This document shows, piece by piece, positions 47,599 to 59,491 of a DNA stretch of 64,000 nucleotides (its first letter is position 1; every line of letters begins with the position of its first letter). The notes under the pieces were generated by a model, which was given only the letters and a program-made list of their open reading frames with translations, did not search any database and was not told the origin of the DNA. The position numbers and the translations under genes were made by a program. The stretch comes from Samsonia erythrinae (GTDB lineage Bacteria > Pseudomonadota > Gammaproteobacteria > Enterobacterales > Enterobacteriaceae), in assembly GCF_004342665.1 (NCBI RefSeq), contig NZ_SMBY01000001.1, positions 408,945 to 472,944 on the forward strand, written 5' to 3'.

Positions 47599-50406
47599 AT
47601 GCAGAACGGCGCAATGAAGGCCTGGCTGGATTCCTCCTATCTGGCGGGCGCGAACCAGTCCTACATAGAGCAACTCTATGAAGATTTTTTAACCGATCCA
47701 GACTCGATCGAACACAGCTGGCGCTCAATTTTCCAGCAATTGCCGACGAGTGGGGTCAAACCGGATCAACTCCATTCCAAAACGCGTGAATATTTCCGTC
47801 GCTTGGCGAAAGATGCCTCACGTTTTACTTCATCTGTCACCGATCCCGATATTGATGCCAAGCAGGTCAAGGTCTTGCAGTTGATCAATGCGTTCCGCTT
47901 TCGCGGGCATCAACAGGCTAACCTAGATCCGATCTTCCTGCGCCCTCAGGAACCCGTCGCAGAACTGGATCTGGATTACCATAATCTGACGCAGAATGAC
48001 TTAGAAGAATCCTTCAACGTGGGGTCTTTTGCCATTGGCAAAGACACCATGAAGCTGAAAGATTTGTATGAGGCACTGAAGCGCACCTATTGCGGCGCTA
48101 TCGGTGCGGAATACATGCACATCACCAGCACGGAAGAGAAGCGTTGGATCCAGCAGCGTATTGAATCAGTCATGGGGCAGCCGTCGTTTACGGCGGAAGA
48201 AAAGCGCCGTTTCCTGAAAGAGTTGACCGCCGCGGAAGGGCTGGAGCGTTATCTGGGGGCCAAGTATCCCGGCGCCAAGCGTTTCTCGTTGGAGGGCGGC
48301 GACGCATTAGTGCCGATGCTGAAAGAGTTGATACGCCATGCGGGGGCGAATGGCACTCGTGAAGTGGTGTTAGGGATGGCGCACCGTGGTCGTCTCAACG
48401 TTCTGGTTAACGTTTTGGGTAAGAAACCCCAGGATCTGTTCGATGAATTCGCCGGCAAGCATAAGGAGCACCTTGGCACGGGGGATGTGAAGTACCATCA
48501 GGGCTTCTCTTCCGATTTCGATACCGAGGGCGGTCTGGTGCATCTGGCGCTGGCATTCAACCCTTCTCATCTGGAAATTGTCAGCCCGGTGGTCACGGGA
48601 TCTGTGCGCGCGCGTCTCGATCGCTTAAATAGCCAAAGCGGACCGCGTGTCCTGCCCATCACGATTCACGGCGACGCGGCGATTAGCGGTCAGGGCGTGG
48701 TGCAGGAACTGTTGAACATGTCGACCGTGCGCGGTTACGAAGTCGGCGGCACGCTGCGTATCGTGATCAATAACCGTATCGGTTTTACGACGTCGAACCC
48801 GCTGGATATCCGCTCAACCGAATACTGTACCGATATTGGCAAAATGGTGCAGGCGCCGATTTTCCACGTTAACGCGGACGACCCGGAAGCGGTGGCCTTC
48901 GTGACGCGTCTGGCGCTGGATTTCCGTAACGCATTCAAACGCGATGTGTTCATCGATCTGATTTGCTATCGCCGTCATGGCCATAACGAAGCGGACGAGC
49001 CCAGCGCCACGCAGCCGATGATGTACCAGAAAATTAAAAAGCATCCGACGCCGCGTAAGGTTTATGCCGATCGTCTGGAGCAGGAAAACGCCATCAAGCT
49101 GGAAGATGCCACGGAGATGGTCAATCTGTATCGCGATGCGCTGGATGCCGGTGAATGCGTAGTGGAAGAGTGGCGTCAGATGGATATGCAATCCTTTACC
49201 TGGACGCCTTATCTGAACCATGAGTGGGACGATCCCTATCCGCACGCGACGGAGATGAAACGCTTACAGGAACTGGCGAAGCGTATCAGCGAAGTTCCGG
49301 AAGGCATCGAGATTCATCCTCGCGTTGCCAAAGTGTATGCCGACCGCGCTGAGATGGCGAACGGCAACAAACCGTTCGACTGGGGGGCCGCCGAAACGTT
49401 GGCCTATGCGACGCTGGTCGATGAAGGGATCCCGATTCGCCTGTCCGGCGAAGACAGTGGGCGCGGTACCTTCTTCCATCGCCATGCGGTGGTGCACAAC
49501 CAGAAAAATGGATCCAGCTATACGCCGTTGAGCCACGTGCATAACGGACAGGGCGAATTTAATGTCTGGGACTCCGTTTTGTCCGAAGAAGCGGTATTGG
49601 CCTTTGAATATGGTTATGCGACGGCTGAACCGAAAACGCTGACCATTTGGGAAGCGCAGTTTGGTGACTTTGCCAACGGCGCTCAGGTCGTCATCGATCA
49701 GTTCATCAGTTCGGGTGAGCAAAAGTGGGGCCGGATGTGCGGCCTGGTGATGCTGCTGCCGCACGGCTATGAAGGGCAGGGGCCGGAACACTCCTCCGCC
49801 AGACTGGAGCGCTATCTGCAATTGTGCGCAGAGCAGAACATGCAGGTCTGCATTCCGTCAACGCCGGCGCAGGTGTACCACATGCTCCGCCGTCAGGCGC
49901 TGCGCGGTATGCGTCGTCCGCTGGTGGTGATGTCGCCGAAATCATTGCTGCGCCATCCGTTGGCGATCTCTTCTCTGGATGAACTGGCGAATGGCGCCTT
50001 CCAGCCGGCGATCGGTGAGGTGGAAGCGCTGGATCCGACCGCTGTGAAGCGCGTCGTGCTTTGCTCCGGTAAGGTCTACTATGATTTACTGGAGCAGCGC
50101 CGTAAGAACGAACAAAAAGATGTGGCGATTGTACGTATCGAACAGCTTTATCCGTTCCCACATCAGGCTGTTCAGACTGCTCTGGAGCCTTTTGCTCATG
50201 TTCATGATTTCGTGTGGTGTCAGGAAGAACCGCTGAATCAGGGAGCCTGGTATTGCAGTCAGCACCATTTCCGTGAAGTGATTCCATTTGGGGCTTCTTT
50301 ACGTTACGCAGGACGCCCGGCGTCTGCCTCACCCGCCGTTGGCTATATGTCCGTACACCAGAAGCAGCAGCAAGATCTGGTTGATGACGCGCTGAACGTT
50401 GATTAA
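47599..50406 (+). CDS. sucA: 2-oxoglutarate dehydrogenase E1 component
   Basis: Thiamine-diphosphate decarboxylase of the 2-oxoglutarate dehydrogenase complex, 935 residues (E. coli 933). The N-terminal segment DSSYLSGANQ-type (here DSSYLAGANQSYIEQLYEDF) binds E2. The ThDP motif lies in GDAAISGQG…NNRIGFTT, and the active-site HRGRLNVL is present. The upstream ATG (MQNGAMKAWL) aligns with the E. coli start; the second ATG is five codons in. Confidence 0.98.
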   Translation: MQNGAMKAWLDSSYLAGANQSYIEQLYEDFLTDPDSIEHSWRSIFQQLPTSGVKPDQLHSKTREYFRRLAKDASRFTSSVTDPDIDAKQVKVLQLINAFRFRGHQQANLDPIFLRPQEPVAELDLDYHNLTQNDLEESFNVGSFAIGKDTMKLKDLYEALKRTYCGAIGAEYMHITSTEEKRWIQQRIESVMGQPSFTAEEKRRFLKELTAAEGLERYLGAKYPGAKRFSLEGGDALVPMLKELIRHAGANGTREVVLGMAHRGRLNVLVNVLGKKPQDLFDEFAGKHKEHLGTGDVKYHQGFSSDFDTEGGLVHLALAFNPSHLEIVSPVVTGSVRARLDRLNSQSGPRVLPITIHGDAAISGQGVVQELLNMSTVRGYEVGGTLRIVINNRIGFTTSNPLDIRSTEYCTDIGKMVQAPIFHVNADDPEAVAFVTRLALDFRNAFKRDVFIDLICYRRHGHNEADEPSATQPMMYQKIKKHPTPRKVYADRLEQENAIKLEDATEMVNLYRDALDAGECVVEEWRQMDMQSFTWTPYLNHEWDDPYPHATEMKRLQELAKRISEVPEGIEIHPRVAKVYADRAEMANGNKPFDWGAAETLAYATLVDEGIPIRLSGEDSGRGTFFHRHAVVHNQKNGSSYTPLSHVHNGQGEFNVWDSVLSEEAVLAFEYGYATAEPKTLTIWEAQFGDFANGAQVVIDQFISSGEQKWGRMCGLVMLLPHGYEGQGPEHSSARLERYLQLCAEQNMQVCIPSTPAQVYHMLRRQALRGMRRPLVVMSPKSLLRHPLAISSLDELANGAFQPAIGEVEALDPTAVKRVVLCSGKVYYDLLEQRRKNEQKDVAIVRIEQLYPFPHQAVQTALEPFAHVHDFVWCQEEPLNQGAWYCSQHHFREVIPFGASLRYAGRPASASPAVGYMSVHQKQQQDLVDDALNVD

Positions 50407-50421
50407 ATAAAAGGATAGATA

Positions 50422-51645
50422 ATGAGTAGCGTAGATATTCTTGTACCTGACCTGCCTGAATCGGTCGCCGATGCCACTGTTGCGACCTGGCATAAAAAGC
50501 CGGGCGACAGCGTCGAGCGTGACGAGGTATTGGTTGAAATTGAAACTGATAAAGTCGTGTTGGAAGTGCCAGCCTCTGAAGCGGGCGTGTTGGATGCCGT
50601 GCTGGAAGACGAGGGCGCGACGGTAACGTCTCGCCAGTTATTGGGCCGCATTCGCCGTGGCGACAGCTCCGGAAAAGCAACCAGCGAAAAATCGCAGAGC
50701 AAAGAATCGACCCCGGCGCAGCGCCATACGGCAGGGCTGGAAGAAGAAAATAATGAAGCACTGAGTCCGGCTATCCGTCGCCTGATTGCTGAACACGATC
50801 TGGATGCCTCGGCCATCAAAGGCAGCGGCGTTGGCGGGCGTATTACCCGTGAAGACGTGGAGAAACATCTGGCTGCGCAGACGAAGGATTCCGCTACCGC
50901 CGCGAAGCCTGAAGCGGCGGCCTCTCCGGCTCCGACGTTGGGTGGGCGCAGTGAAAAACGCGTTCCTATGACGCGCCTGCGCAAACGTGTTGCCGAGCGT
51001 CTGCTGGAAGCGAAAAACAGCACTGCCATGCTGACAACCTTCAATGAAATCAACATGCAGCCGATCATGGATCTGCGCAAGCAGTATGGAGAAGCGTTTG
51101 AGAAGCGTCATGGCGTGCGTCTGGGCTTTATGTCTTTTTACATCAAAGCCGTGGTGGAAGCGTTGAAGCGTTATCCTGAAGTCAACGCCTCCATTGATGG
51201 CGAGGACGTGGTTTACCACAACTATTTCGATGTCAGCATTGCGGTATCGACGCCGCGCGGTCTGGTTACGCCGGTGCTGCGCGATGTCGATGCGCTGGGT
51301 ATGGCGGACATCGAAAAGCGCATCAAAGAGCTGGCGGTGAAAGGCCGCGACGGCAAGTTGACGGTTGAAGAGCTGATGGGTGGTAACTTCACGATTACCA
51401 ATGGCGGCGTCTTCGGTTCACTGATGTCTACGCCGATCATCAACCCGCCGCAGAGTGCGATTCTGGGGATGCACGCCATTAAAGATCGCCCGATGGCGGT
51501 GAATGGTCAGGTGGTTATCCTGCCGATGATGTATCTGGCGCTGTCTTACGATCACCGTTTGATCGACGGTCGTGAATCCGTTGGCTTCCTGGTGACGGTG
51601 AAAGAGATGCTGGAAGATCCGACGCGTCTGCTGTTAGACGTTTAG
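50422..51645 (+). CDS. sucB: Dihydrolipoyl succinyltransferase (E2)
   Basis: Core of the 2-oxoglutarate dehydrogenase complex, 407 residues. The lipoyl domain carries the modified Lys in ETDKVVLEV (about residue 44). A peripheral subunit-binding domain ([14 protein letters not shown]) and an Ala/Pro/Glu-rich linker follow. The catalytic domain has the His/Asp pair in [11 protein letters not shown] near the C-terminus. Fifteen bp after sucA. Confidence 0.98.
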   Translation: MSSVDILVPDLPESVADATVATWHKKPGDSVERDEVLVEIETDKVVLEVPASEAGVLDAVLEDEGATVTSRQLLGRIRRGDSSGKATSEKSQSKESTPAQRHTAGLEEENNEALSPAIRRLIAEHDLDASAIKGSGVGGRITREDVEKHLAAQTKDSATAAKPEAAASPAPTLGGRSEKRVPMTRLRKRVAERLLEAKNSTAMLTTFNEINMQPIMDLRKQYGEAFEKRHGVRLGFMSFYIKAVVEALKRYPEVNASIDGEDVVYHNYFDVSIAVSTPRGLVTPVLRDVDALGMADIEKRIKELAVKGRDGKLTVEELMGGNFTITNGGVFGSLMSTPIINPPQSAILGMHAIKDRPMAVNGQVVILPMMYLALSYDHRLIDGRESVGFLVTVKEMLEDPTRLLLDV

Positions 51646-51854
51646 GACGACAGTTAACCTTGTTCTGGCGGCGAGCCTTGATGCCAGCCGCCAGCCGCCA
51701 GCGACGAGACGCGACACAACACAATATGCTATGCAGGCCGCTTTCCAGCGGCATTATCCAAATATCAGAGTGTTAACGGAGTGTTTGTGCTGAATGATTC
51801 AGCCATAAAACATTGTCTGCTGACTAATCTCAAAACCTAAATGGATAGAACATC

Positions 51855-53021
51855 ATGAATTTACACGAGTATCAGGCAAAACAACTCTTTGCTCGATATG
51901 GTTTACCGGCGCCGACCGGCTATGCCTGTACCACACCGCGTGAAGCGGAAGAAGCCGCTTCCAAGATTGGTGCGGGTCCGTGGGTCGTCAAATGTCAGGT
52001 GCATGCCGGTGGCCGTGGTAAAGCCGGCGGCGTTAAAGTGGTCAGCAATAAAGAAGATATCCGCGCTTTTGCTGAAAACTGGCTGGGTAAAAAGCTTGTC
52101 ACTTATCAAACGGATGCGCAAGGCCAGCCGGTACACCAAATTCTGGTCGAGGCTGCTACGGATATCGACAAAGAGCTTTATCTGGGGGCGGTGGTTGACC
52201 GCGGTACCCGTCGCGTGGTGTTCATGGCATCCACGGAAGGCGGTGTAGAAATTGAAAAGGTGGCGGAAGAAACGCCGGAACTGATCCATAAAGCCGCTAT
52301 CGACCCGCTGACGGGGCCGCAGCCTTATCAGGGGCGCGAGCTGGCCTTTAAGCTGGGACTGAGCGGTAAGCAAGTCGCGCAGTTCACCAAGATTTTCATG
52401 GGACTGGCGACCCTGTTTCTGGAGCGCGATCTGGCGCTCGTGGAAATCAACCCGCTGGTGATCACTAAGCAGGGCGATTTGGTGTGTCTGGACGGAAAAC
52501 TCGGAGCGGACGGCAATGCGCTATTCCGTCAGCCTGAGCTGCGCGAAATGCGTGACCCTAGTCAGGAAGATGCCCGTGAAGCTCATGCGGCGCAGTGGGA
52601 ACTGAACTATGTGGCGCTGGATGGCAACATTGGCTGTATGGTGAACGGCGCCGGTCTGGCGATGGGCACCATGGATATCGTGAAACTGCATGGCGGTTCG
52701 CCTGCGAACTTCCTTGATGTGGGTGGCGGCGCCACGAAAGAACGCGTGACCGAAGCGTTCAAAATCATCCTGTCTGATGACAAAGTGAAGGCCGTGTTTG
52801 TTAACATCTTTGGCGGGATTGTCCGTTGCGATCTGATTGCGGATGGCATTATCGGCGCGGTAGCGGAAGTGGGCGTTAATGTGCCGGTGGTGGTGCGTCT
52901 GGAAGGGAATAACGCGGAGCTGGGTGCCAAGAAACTGGCGGATAGCGGCTTGAATATTATTGCCGCGACGAGTCTGACGGGCGCCGCGCAGCAAGTTGTT
53001 GCAGCAGTGGAGGGTAAATAA
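51855..53021 (+). CDS. sucC: Succinyl-CoA synthetase beta subunit
   Basis: ATP-grasp subunit forming succinate and ATP/GTP from succinyl-CoA, 388 residues. [20 protein letters not shown] is the usual start, with the ATP-grasp loop [16 protein letters not shown] and the C-terminal [15 protein letters not shown]. It lies 209 bp after sucB; the spacer shows no gene. Overlaps sucD by one base. Confidence 0.98.
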   Translation: MNLHEYQAKQLFARYGLPAPTGYACTTPREAEEAASKIGAGPWVVKCQVHAGGRGKAGGVKVVSNKEDIRAFAENWLGKKLVTYQTDAQGQPVHQILVEAATDIDKELYLGAVVDRGTRRVVFMASTEGGVEIEKVAEETPELIHKAAIDPLTGPQPYQGRELAFKLGLSGKQVAQFTKIFMGLATLFLERDLALVEINPLVITKQGDLVCLDGKLGADGNALFRQPELREMRDPSQEDAREAHAAQWELNYVALDGNIGCMVNGAGLAMGTMDIVKLHGGSPANFLDVGGGATKERVTEAFKIILSDDKVKAVFVNIFGGIVRCDLIADGIIGAVAEVGVNVPVVVRLEGNNAELGAKKLADSGLNIIAATSLTGAAQQVVAAVEGK

Positions 53022-53893
53022 TGTCCATTCTGATTAATAAAAATACCAAAGTTATCTGTCAGGGTTTTACCGGTAGTCAGGGGACATTCCACTCTGAGCA
53101 AGCGCTTGCATACGGTACGCAAATGGTTGGCGGTGTGACGCCGTGCAAAGGTGGCACGGAACATCTGGGCTTGCCGGTGTTTAATACGGTGCGTGAAGCG
53201 GTGGAAGCAACGGGCGCGACGGCATCCGTCATCTACGTTCCTGCGCCGTTTTGTAAAGATTCTATTCTGGAAGCGATTGATGCGGGAATCGAACTGATCA
53301 TCTGTATTACCGAAGGCATCCCGACGCTGGATATGCTGACGGTGAAAGTCAAGCTGGAGCAGAGCGGCGTGCGGATGATTGGCCCGAACTGTCCGGGTGT
53401 CATTACGCCGGGCGAATGTAAGATCGGTATTATGCCGGGCCATATCCACCTGCCGGGCAAGGTGGGGATTGTTTCTCGTTCCGGTACGTTGACGTATGAA
53501 GCGGTGAAGCAAACGACCGATGCCGGGCTTGGCCAGTCCAGTTGTGTTGGCATCGGCGGCGACCCGATTCCTGGCTCTAACTTCATCGATATTCTGAAGC
53601 TGTTTGAACAGGATCCGCAAACGGAAGCCATCGTGATGATCGGTGAAATCGGCGGTACAGCGGAAGAAGAAGCCGCGGCGTACATTAAAGACCACGTAAC
53701 TAAACCGGTTGTGGGATATATCGCGGGAGTGACGGCGCCGAAAGGCAAGCGTATGGGCCATGCTGGTGCGATCATCGCGGGTGGTAAGGGCACCGCAGAC
53801 GATAAATTCGCGGCGCTGGAAGCCGCCGGGGTTAAAACCGTGCGCAGTCTGGCGGATATCGGTGATACAGTGAAAGCGGTATTAGCGCGTTAA
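53021..53893 (+). CDS. sucD: Succinyl-CoA synthetase alpha subunit
   Basis: CoA-binding subunit, 290 residues. The Rossmann CoA site is [14 protein letters not shown] near the start, and the phosphorylated His lies in [13 protein letters not shown] around residue 247. Stop TGA of sucC and ATG overlap (TAATG). Followed by a strong terminator that ends the sdh-suc operon. Confidence 0.98.
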   Translation: MSILINKNTKVICQGFTGSQGTFHSEQALAYGTQMVGGVTPCKGGTEHLGLPVFNTVREAVEATGATASVIYVPAPFCKDSILEAIDAGIELIICITEGIPTLDMLTVKVKLEQSGVRMIGPNCPGVITPGECKIGIMPGHIHLPGKVGIVSRSGTLTYEAVKQTTDAGLGQSSCVGIGGDPIPGSNFIDILKLFEQDPQTEAIVMIGEIGGTAEEEAAAYIKDHVTKPVVGYIAGVTAPKGKRMGHAGAIIAGGKGTADDKFAALEAAGVKTVRSLADIGDTVKAVLAR

Positions 53894-53940
53894 TCGATAG
53901 TTGAGATAACGACTCAGGCCACCTTCGGGTGGCTTTTTTT
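53894..53940 (+). terminator. sdh-suc operon terminator; possible SdhX sRNA 3' end
   Basis: GCCACC-TTCG-GGTGGC at 53918-53933 followed by seven T residues. The UUCG tetraloop makes it very stable. In E. coli and Salmonella the sucD 3' UTR is processed to the Hfq-dependent sRNA SdhX; this UTR is in the same place, but sequence identity to SdhX was not tested. Confidence 0.9.
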
Positions 53941-54623
53941 ATGCGAAAAAATGATGAAATCCAATTTGATAAGGTACGCACGGCGATTGATGATGACCAC
54001 TGCCGAGCCAAAATGCATGTAATGATATGTAATAAAATAAGAGGTGTACCGCAGAAAAAAGCATAATAAAAATGCCGTCTGGTGCATGTGAATAATGGAT
54101 TTATAAAGTAAATAACATATTGCCAAATTAATTCCAGTTAAACTCAAAAATCACATATTATTAACAATAAACACAATGGAGAAATTAACTCAACGCTTTA
54201 ATTACCATAAGCGTATTAAATTGTTTTAGATCAAAAAGTACCTATAGATATATTTCGTGAAATGGGATTAAATTGCGCCAGGTCAATCAGCGGCCTTTAT
54301 GCTATTTCATAAGAAAGTTGATTTGAGACCAAAAACCTAATCCACGTCACGTAAAAACCTATTTATTGTAGGGGATTACAGGCGTAATATACGGTTACCT
54401 CTTCTATGGAGGTATGCCGTTTGTAATACTTGAGGTTTATCTTTGACTTGCTGTTGAGGCGTCGTGTTGTGGTTGCTTTAACGATGGGAATATTTTTAGC
54501 GTTTGTGACAACCCGTGTTAAAGCCATTCTTGTTGTGTTCTTTTTGGGTGTTCATGGGCGGATGTTTGGCGGCTTGTCAGTGTTTGCAAGCTAACCCCTT
54601 CCTGCGAGGAGCAAGGAGTTAAA
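53941..54623. other. Long regulatory spacer upstream of cydA
   Basis: Nearly 680 bp with no gene, strongly AT-rich. It holds the cydA promoter region and candidate FNR half-site pairs. E. coli cydA likewise has a large ArcA/FNR-controlled upstream region; the mngR/mngAB genes found upstream in E. coli are absent. Confidence 0.6.
54223..54236. promoter_or_regulatory. Candidate FNR site upstream of cydA
   Basis: TTGTTTTAGATCAA differs from TTGAT-N4-ATCAA at one position. A weaker second copy, TTGCGCCAGGTCAA, lies at 54273-54286, 50 bp downstream. Two FNR sites about 50 bp apart repress cydA in E. coli. Confidence 0.5.
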
Positions 54624-56192
54624 ATGTTTGATGTAGTCGAACTGTCACGTTTACAGTTTGCCTTAACTGCAATGTACCATTTTCTATTCGTACCATTAAC
54701 GCTGGGGATGGCGTTTTTGCTGGCGATTATGGAAACGGTATATGTGCTGTCCGGCAAACAAATCTATAAAGATATGACCAAGTTCTGGGGCAAATTATTC
54801 GCAATTAATTTCGCTCTCGGGGTCGCTACCGGATTGACCATGGAGTTTCAATTCGGCACAAACTGGTCGTATTTTTCTCACTATGTCGGGGATATTTTCG
54901 GCGCACCGCTGGCGATTGAAGGCCTGATGGCATTCTTCCTCGAATCGACCTTTGTTGGGTTGTTCTTCTTCGGCTGGGATCGTTTGGGTAAAGTGCAACA
55001 CATGGCTGTTACCTGGCTGGTTGCTCTGGGGTCCAACTTCTCTGCGCTGTGGATTTTGGTCGCGAATGGCTGGATGCAAAACCCCATCGCATCGGATTTC
55101 AATTTTGAAACCATGCGTATGGAAATGGTGAGCTTCGCCGATCTGGTGCTGAACCCGGTTGCTCAGGTGAAATTCGTTCACACGGTGGCCGCAGGTTACT
55201 GTACGGGCGCGATGTTCATTCTGGGTATCAGTTCTTACTATCTGCTGAAAGGCCGCGACATTGCGTTTGCCAAGCGTTCATTCGCTATCGCGGCAAGCTT
55301 CGGTCTGGCTTCTGTTCTGTCTGTTATCGTGCTGGGTGATGAATCCGGTTATGAAATGGGCGACGTGCAGAAAACCAAACTGGCAGCGATTGAGGCCGAA
55401 TGGGAAACTCAGCCTGCTCCGGCATCGTTTACGCTGATCGGCATTCCTAACCAGGATACGATGGAAAATAACTACGCCATCAAGATCCCTTATGTTTTGG
55501 GCTTAATTGCAACCCGCTCAACGGATAAGCAGGTTACCGGTCTGAGAGAGCTGATGGATATGCACGAAGTCCGTATCCGCAACGGGATGAAAGCGTATCA
55601 GCTGCTGGAAGAGCTGCGTGCGGGCAATACTGACCCGGCTGTAAAAGAAGCGTTCAACCAGTCTAAGCAGGATCTGGGTTACGGTATGCTGCTGAAACGC
55701 TATACGGCAAAAGTGTCTGATGCGACGGAAGCGCAAATTCAGCAGGCAACTAAAGACTCTATTCCACGTGTCGCACCGCTGTACTTCTCTTTCCGTATCA
55801 TGGTTGCCTGTGGCGTATTAATGCTGTTGATTATCGGTTTGTCTTTCTGGACAGTGCTGCGTGGCAAAATTGGTCAGAAAAAATGGCTACACCGTGCCGC
55901 GTTGTACGGTATTCCGCTGCCGTGGATTGCGGTTGAAGCCGGTTGGTTTGTGGCCGAATATGGCCGTCAACCCTGGGCCATTGGTGAGATTCTGCCGACG
56001 GCGGTCGCCACGTCATCACTGACAGCAGGGGATATCCTGTTCTCAATGGCGCTGATCTGTGGTCTGTATACGCTATTCCTGGTTGCAGAAATGTATCTGA
56101 TGTTCAAATACGCGCGTCTGGGGCCAAGCAGCCTGAGAACGGGGCGCTACCATTTTGAACAACCTATAGCGGCTGCTCAGGAAGCACGGTAA
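54624..56192 (+). CDS. cydA: Cytochrome bd-I ubiquinol oxidase subunit I
   Basis: Haem-bearing, quinol-binding subunit of the high-affinity terminal oxidase, 522 residues. Haem ligand His19 lies in [13 protein letters not shown]. The long periplasmic Q-loop spans roughly residues 255-390, marking the long-Q-loop class, and [12 protein letters not shown] follows it. Nine or so membrane helices. Strong AGGAG before the ATG. First gene of cydABX-ybgE. Confidence 0.98.
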   Translation: MFDVVELSRLQFALTAMYHFLFVPLTLGMAFLLAIMETVYVLSGKQIYKDMTKFWGKLFAINFALGVATGLTMEFQFGTNWSYFSHYVGDIFGAPLAIEGLMAFFLESTFVGLFFFGWDRLGKVQHMAVTWLVALGSNFSALWILVANGWMQNPIASDFNFETMRMEMVSFADLVLNPVAQVKFVHTVAAGYCTGAMFILGISSYYLLKGRDIAFAKRSFAIAASFGLASVLSVIVLGDESGYEMGDVQKTKLAAIEAEWETQPAPASFTLIGIPNQDTMENNYAIKIPYVLGLIATRSTDKQVTGLRELMDMHEVRIRNGMKAYQLLEELRAGNTDPAVKEAFNQSKQDLGYGMLLKRYTAKVSDATEAQIQQATKDSIPRVAPLYFSFRIMVACGVLMLLIIGLSFWTVLRGKIGQKKWLHRAALYGIPLPWIAVEAGWFVAEYGRQPWAIGEILPTAVATSSLTAGDILFSMALICGLYTLFLVAEMYLMFKYARLGPSSLRTGRYHFEQPIAAAQEAR

Positions 56193-56205
56193 ACAGGAGT
56201 CCACT

Positions 56206-57345
56206 ATGTTTGAATATGAAGTCTTGCGTTTTATCTGGTGGCTGTTGATCGGCATTCTGCTGATTGGTTTCGCCATCACCGATGGTTTTGACATGGGCGT
56301 GGGCATTCTGGTGCGTCTGATGGGGCGTGGCGATACTGAACGTCGAGTCATGATTAACAGCATCGCGCCTCACTGGGATGGCAATCAGGTATGGTTAATC
56401 ACTGCCGGCGGCGCGTTGTTTGCTGCCTGGCCGATGGTTTATGCCGCTGCGTTTTCCGGGTTTTACGTTGCGATGATTCTGGTGCTGGCATCACTGTTCT
56501 TTCGTCCTGTCGGCTTCGATTATCGTTCAAAAATCGAAGATCCGCGCTGGCGTGGCATGTGGGACTGGGGCATCTTCATCGGTAGCTTTGTTCCACCGGT
56601 CGTGATTGGCGTCGCGTTCGGTAACCTGTTGCAGGGGGTACCGTTCCACGTCGATGAATATCTGCGTCTGTACTATACTGGGAACTTCTTCCAGTTGCTG
56701 AACCCGTTTGGTTTGTTGGCAGGCGTAGTCAGCCTGACGATGATCCTGACTCAGGGGGCGACTTACCTGATGATGCGGACCACGGGTGATTTACACGTGC
56801 GCGCCAAATCCGCAGCGCAGCTTGCCGCACTGGTGATGATGGTCACGTTTGCTCTGGCTGGCGTATGGGTGATTTACGGAATAGATGGCTATGTGGTGAC
56901 CTCGGCGATCAACACCGCTGCTGAATCTAATCCGCTGCACAAAGAAGTTGCGCATCAGGCGGGCGCCTGGCTGATCAACTTCAATAATCATCCGGTATTG
57001 TGGGCGATTCCGCTGTTGGGCGTGGTACTGCCGATTCTGACCATCCTGATGGCACGCGCGGAAAAAGGCGCATGGGCGTTCCTGTTCTCCTCGTTGACGA
57101 TTGCCTGTGTGATTCTGACGGCAGGCGTTGCCATGTTCCCGTTCATCATGCCTTCAGTGACGGCGCCTAACGCCAGCCTGACGATGTGGGATGCCACCTC
57201 AAGCCTGTTGACGTTGAAAGTGATGACGGTAGTCGCGATTGTTTTCGTCCCAATTGTGCTTGCCTATACCGCATGGTGTTACTACAAGATGTTCGGTCGC
57301 ATTACTAAAGAACATATTGAGCAAAACACCCACTCAATGTACTAA
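56206..57345 (+). CDS. cydB: Cytochrome bd-I ubiquinol oxidase subunit II
   Basis: Second large membrane subunit, 379 residues with about eight to nine helices. The N-terminal FAITDGFDMGVGIL motif (Asp lining a proton path) is characteristic. Thirteen bp after cydA. Confidence 0.98.
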   Translation: MFEYEVLRFIWWLLIGILLIGFAITDGFDMGVGILVRLMGRGDTERRVMINSIAPHWDGNQVWLITAGGALFAAWPMVYAAAFSGFYVAMILVLASLFFRPVGFDYRSKIEDPRWRGMWDWGIFIGSFVPPVVIGVAFGNLLQGVPFHVDEYLRLYYTGNFFQLLNPFGLLAGVVSLTMILTQGATYLMMRTTGDLHVRAKSAAQLAALVMMVTFALAGVWVIYGIDGYVVTSAINTAAESNPLHKEVAHQAGAWLINFNNHPVLWAIPLLGVVLPILTILMARAEKGAWAFLFSSLTIACVILTAGVAMFPFIMPSVTAPNASLTMWDATSSLLTLKVMTVVAIVFVPIVLAYTAWCYYKMFGRITKEHIEQNTHSMY

Positions 57346-57361
57346 GTAAGGAGCTTAATTT

Positions 57362-57478
57362 ATGTGGTATTTTGCCTGGATACTCGGAACGCTTCTTGCT
57401 TGTTCACTGGGGATTATCACGGCCCTGGCGCTGGAGCAGAGTGAAGCAAGCAACGCGGCGAAAGACGATAAGCGATGA
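57362..57478 (+). CDS. cydX: Cytochrome bd-I accessory subunit CydX
   Basis: A 38-codon gene (E. coli: 37) encoding MWYFAWILGTLLACSLGIIT and a short charged tail. The single membrane helix and the catalytically important Glu in ALEQSE match CydX, which stabilises the haem d/b595 site. AAGGAGCTTAATTT precedes the ATG. Overlaps ybgE by four bases (ATGA). Confidence 0.95.
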   Translation: MWYFAWILGTLLACSLGIITALALEQSEASNAAKDDKR

Positions 57479-57768
57479 GCGATCTGGTCGATAAACTCTA
57501 TTGCCTGATGGACAAGAGCCCGATAAGGGCTCTTTCCCTTATCATGGCGTTACTGCTGGCAGGCTGTGTGTTCTGGGATCCGGCGCGCTTTGCGGCGCGT
57601 ACCAGTGAACTCGCCATCTGGCAGGGGATGCTGTTGATTTGGGCTGTTTGCGCCGGCGTTGTTCATGGTGTCGGTTTTCGTCAACAACGCCTGCATTGGC
57701 GTGCGTTTTTCGCCCCGCTTCCCGCCTTTGTGATCCTGTGCGCAGGATTGTACTATTTCTTCGGCTAA
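57475..57768 (+). CDS. ybgE: cyd operon protein YbgE
   Basis: A 97-residue membrane protein with three predicted helices (starting near residues 18, 46 and 78). It is conserved downstream of cydX and has been reported to be dispensable for oxidase activity. Start overlaps the cydX stop. A terminator follows 23 bp later. Confidence 0.93.
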   Translation: MSDLVDKLYCLMDKSPIRALSLIMALLLAGCVFWDPARFAARTSELAIWQGMLLIWAVCAGVVHGVGFRQQRLHWRAFFAPLPAFVILCAGLYYFFG

Positions 57769-57790
57769 CATAGCCGTCTATTCCATTTAG

Positions 57791-57814
57791 TTATGGGTTG
57801 CTAGCAACCCATAA
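57791..57814 (+). terminator. Terminator between cyd and tol-pal operons
   Basis: Perfect 11-bp palindrome arms, TTATGGGTTGC and GCAACCCATAA, with a TA centre, then TTATTTTATTT. Separates the two operons. Confidence 0.85.
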
Positions 57815-57901
57815 TTATTTTATTTCCATTGTCACAATCCATTCCAAACCTCATTTCTCTTGCGTATAGTAACTACGTTTAACGCATTACCGGAATGTAG
57901 A

Positions 57902-58989
<1,088 letters not shown>

Positions 58990-59001
58990 TCAGGGGGGAT
59001 C

Positions 59002-59427
59002 ATGGCACGAATACGCAGAGGCCGTCGTGAGCTGAAATCCGAGATCAATATCGTTCCGCTGTTGGACGTGCTGCTGGTCCTGTTGCTGATTTTTATGGCA
59101 ACAGCGCCGATCATTACCCAAAGCGTTGAAGTGGATCTGCCGGATGCGACGGACTCAAAAACGGTTTCCAGCAACGATAACCCACCGGTGATCGTCGAAG
59201 TATCCGGCGTGGGGCAGTATAGCCTGGTTATTGAGCAAAACCGTATGGAACAACTTCCGGCTGAGCAGGTGGTTGCTGAAGCGCAATCACGGCTGTCGGC
59301 CAACCCCAAGACGGTCTTTTTGATTGGGGGGGCGAAGGATGTTCCCTATGATGAGATCATTAAGGCATTGAATTTGTTGCATCAGGCTGGCGTGAAATCC
59401 GTTGGTTTGATGACGCAACCGATTTGA
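59002..59427 (+). CDS. tolR: Tol-Pal system subunit TolR
   Basis: ExbD-family subunit, 141 residues. One N-terminal helix carries the proton-path Asp22 (NIVPLLDVLLVLL), followed by a periplasmic dimerisation domain. Works with TolQ as a stator driving TolA. Twelve bp after tolQ, with GGGGG ribosome-binding site. Confidence 0.97.
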   Translation: MARIRRGRRELKSEINIVPLLDVLLVLLLIFMATAPIITQSVEVDLPDATDSKTVSSNDNPPVIVEVSGVGQYSLVIEQNRMEQLPAEQVVAEAQSRLSANPKTVFLIGGAKDVPYDEIIKALNLLHQAGVKSVGLMTQPI

Positions 59428-59491
59428 ATGAGCGCATCACGTTAGTGAACGTTAAGCCTATTTCTGGCAACACTGTTTTTGGGAATCGCTT

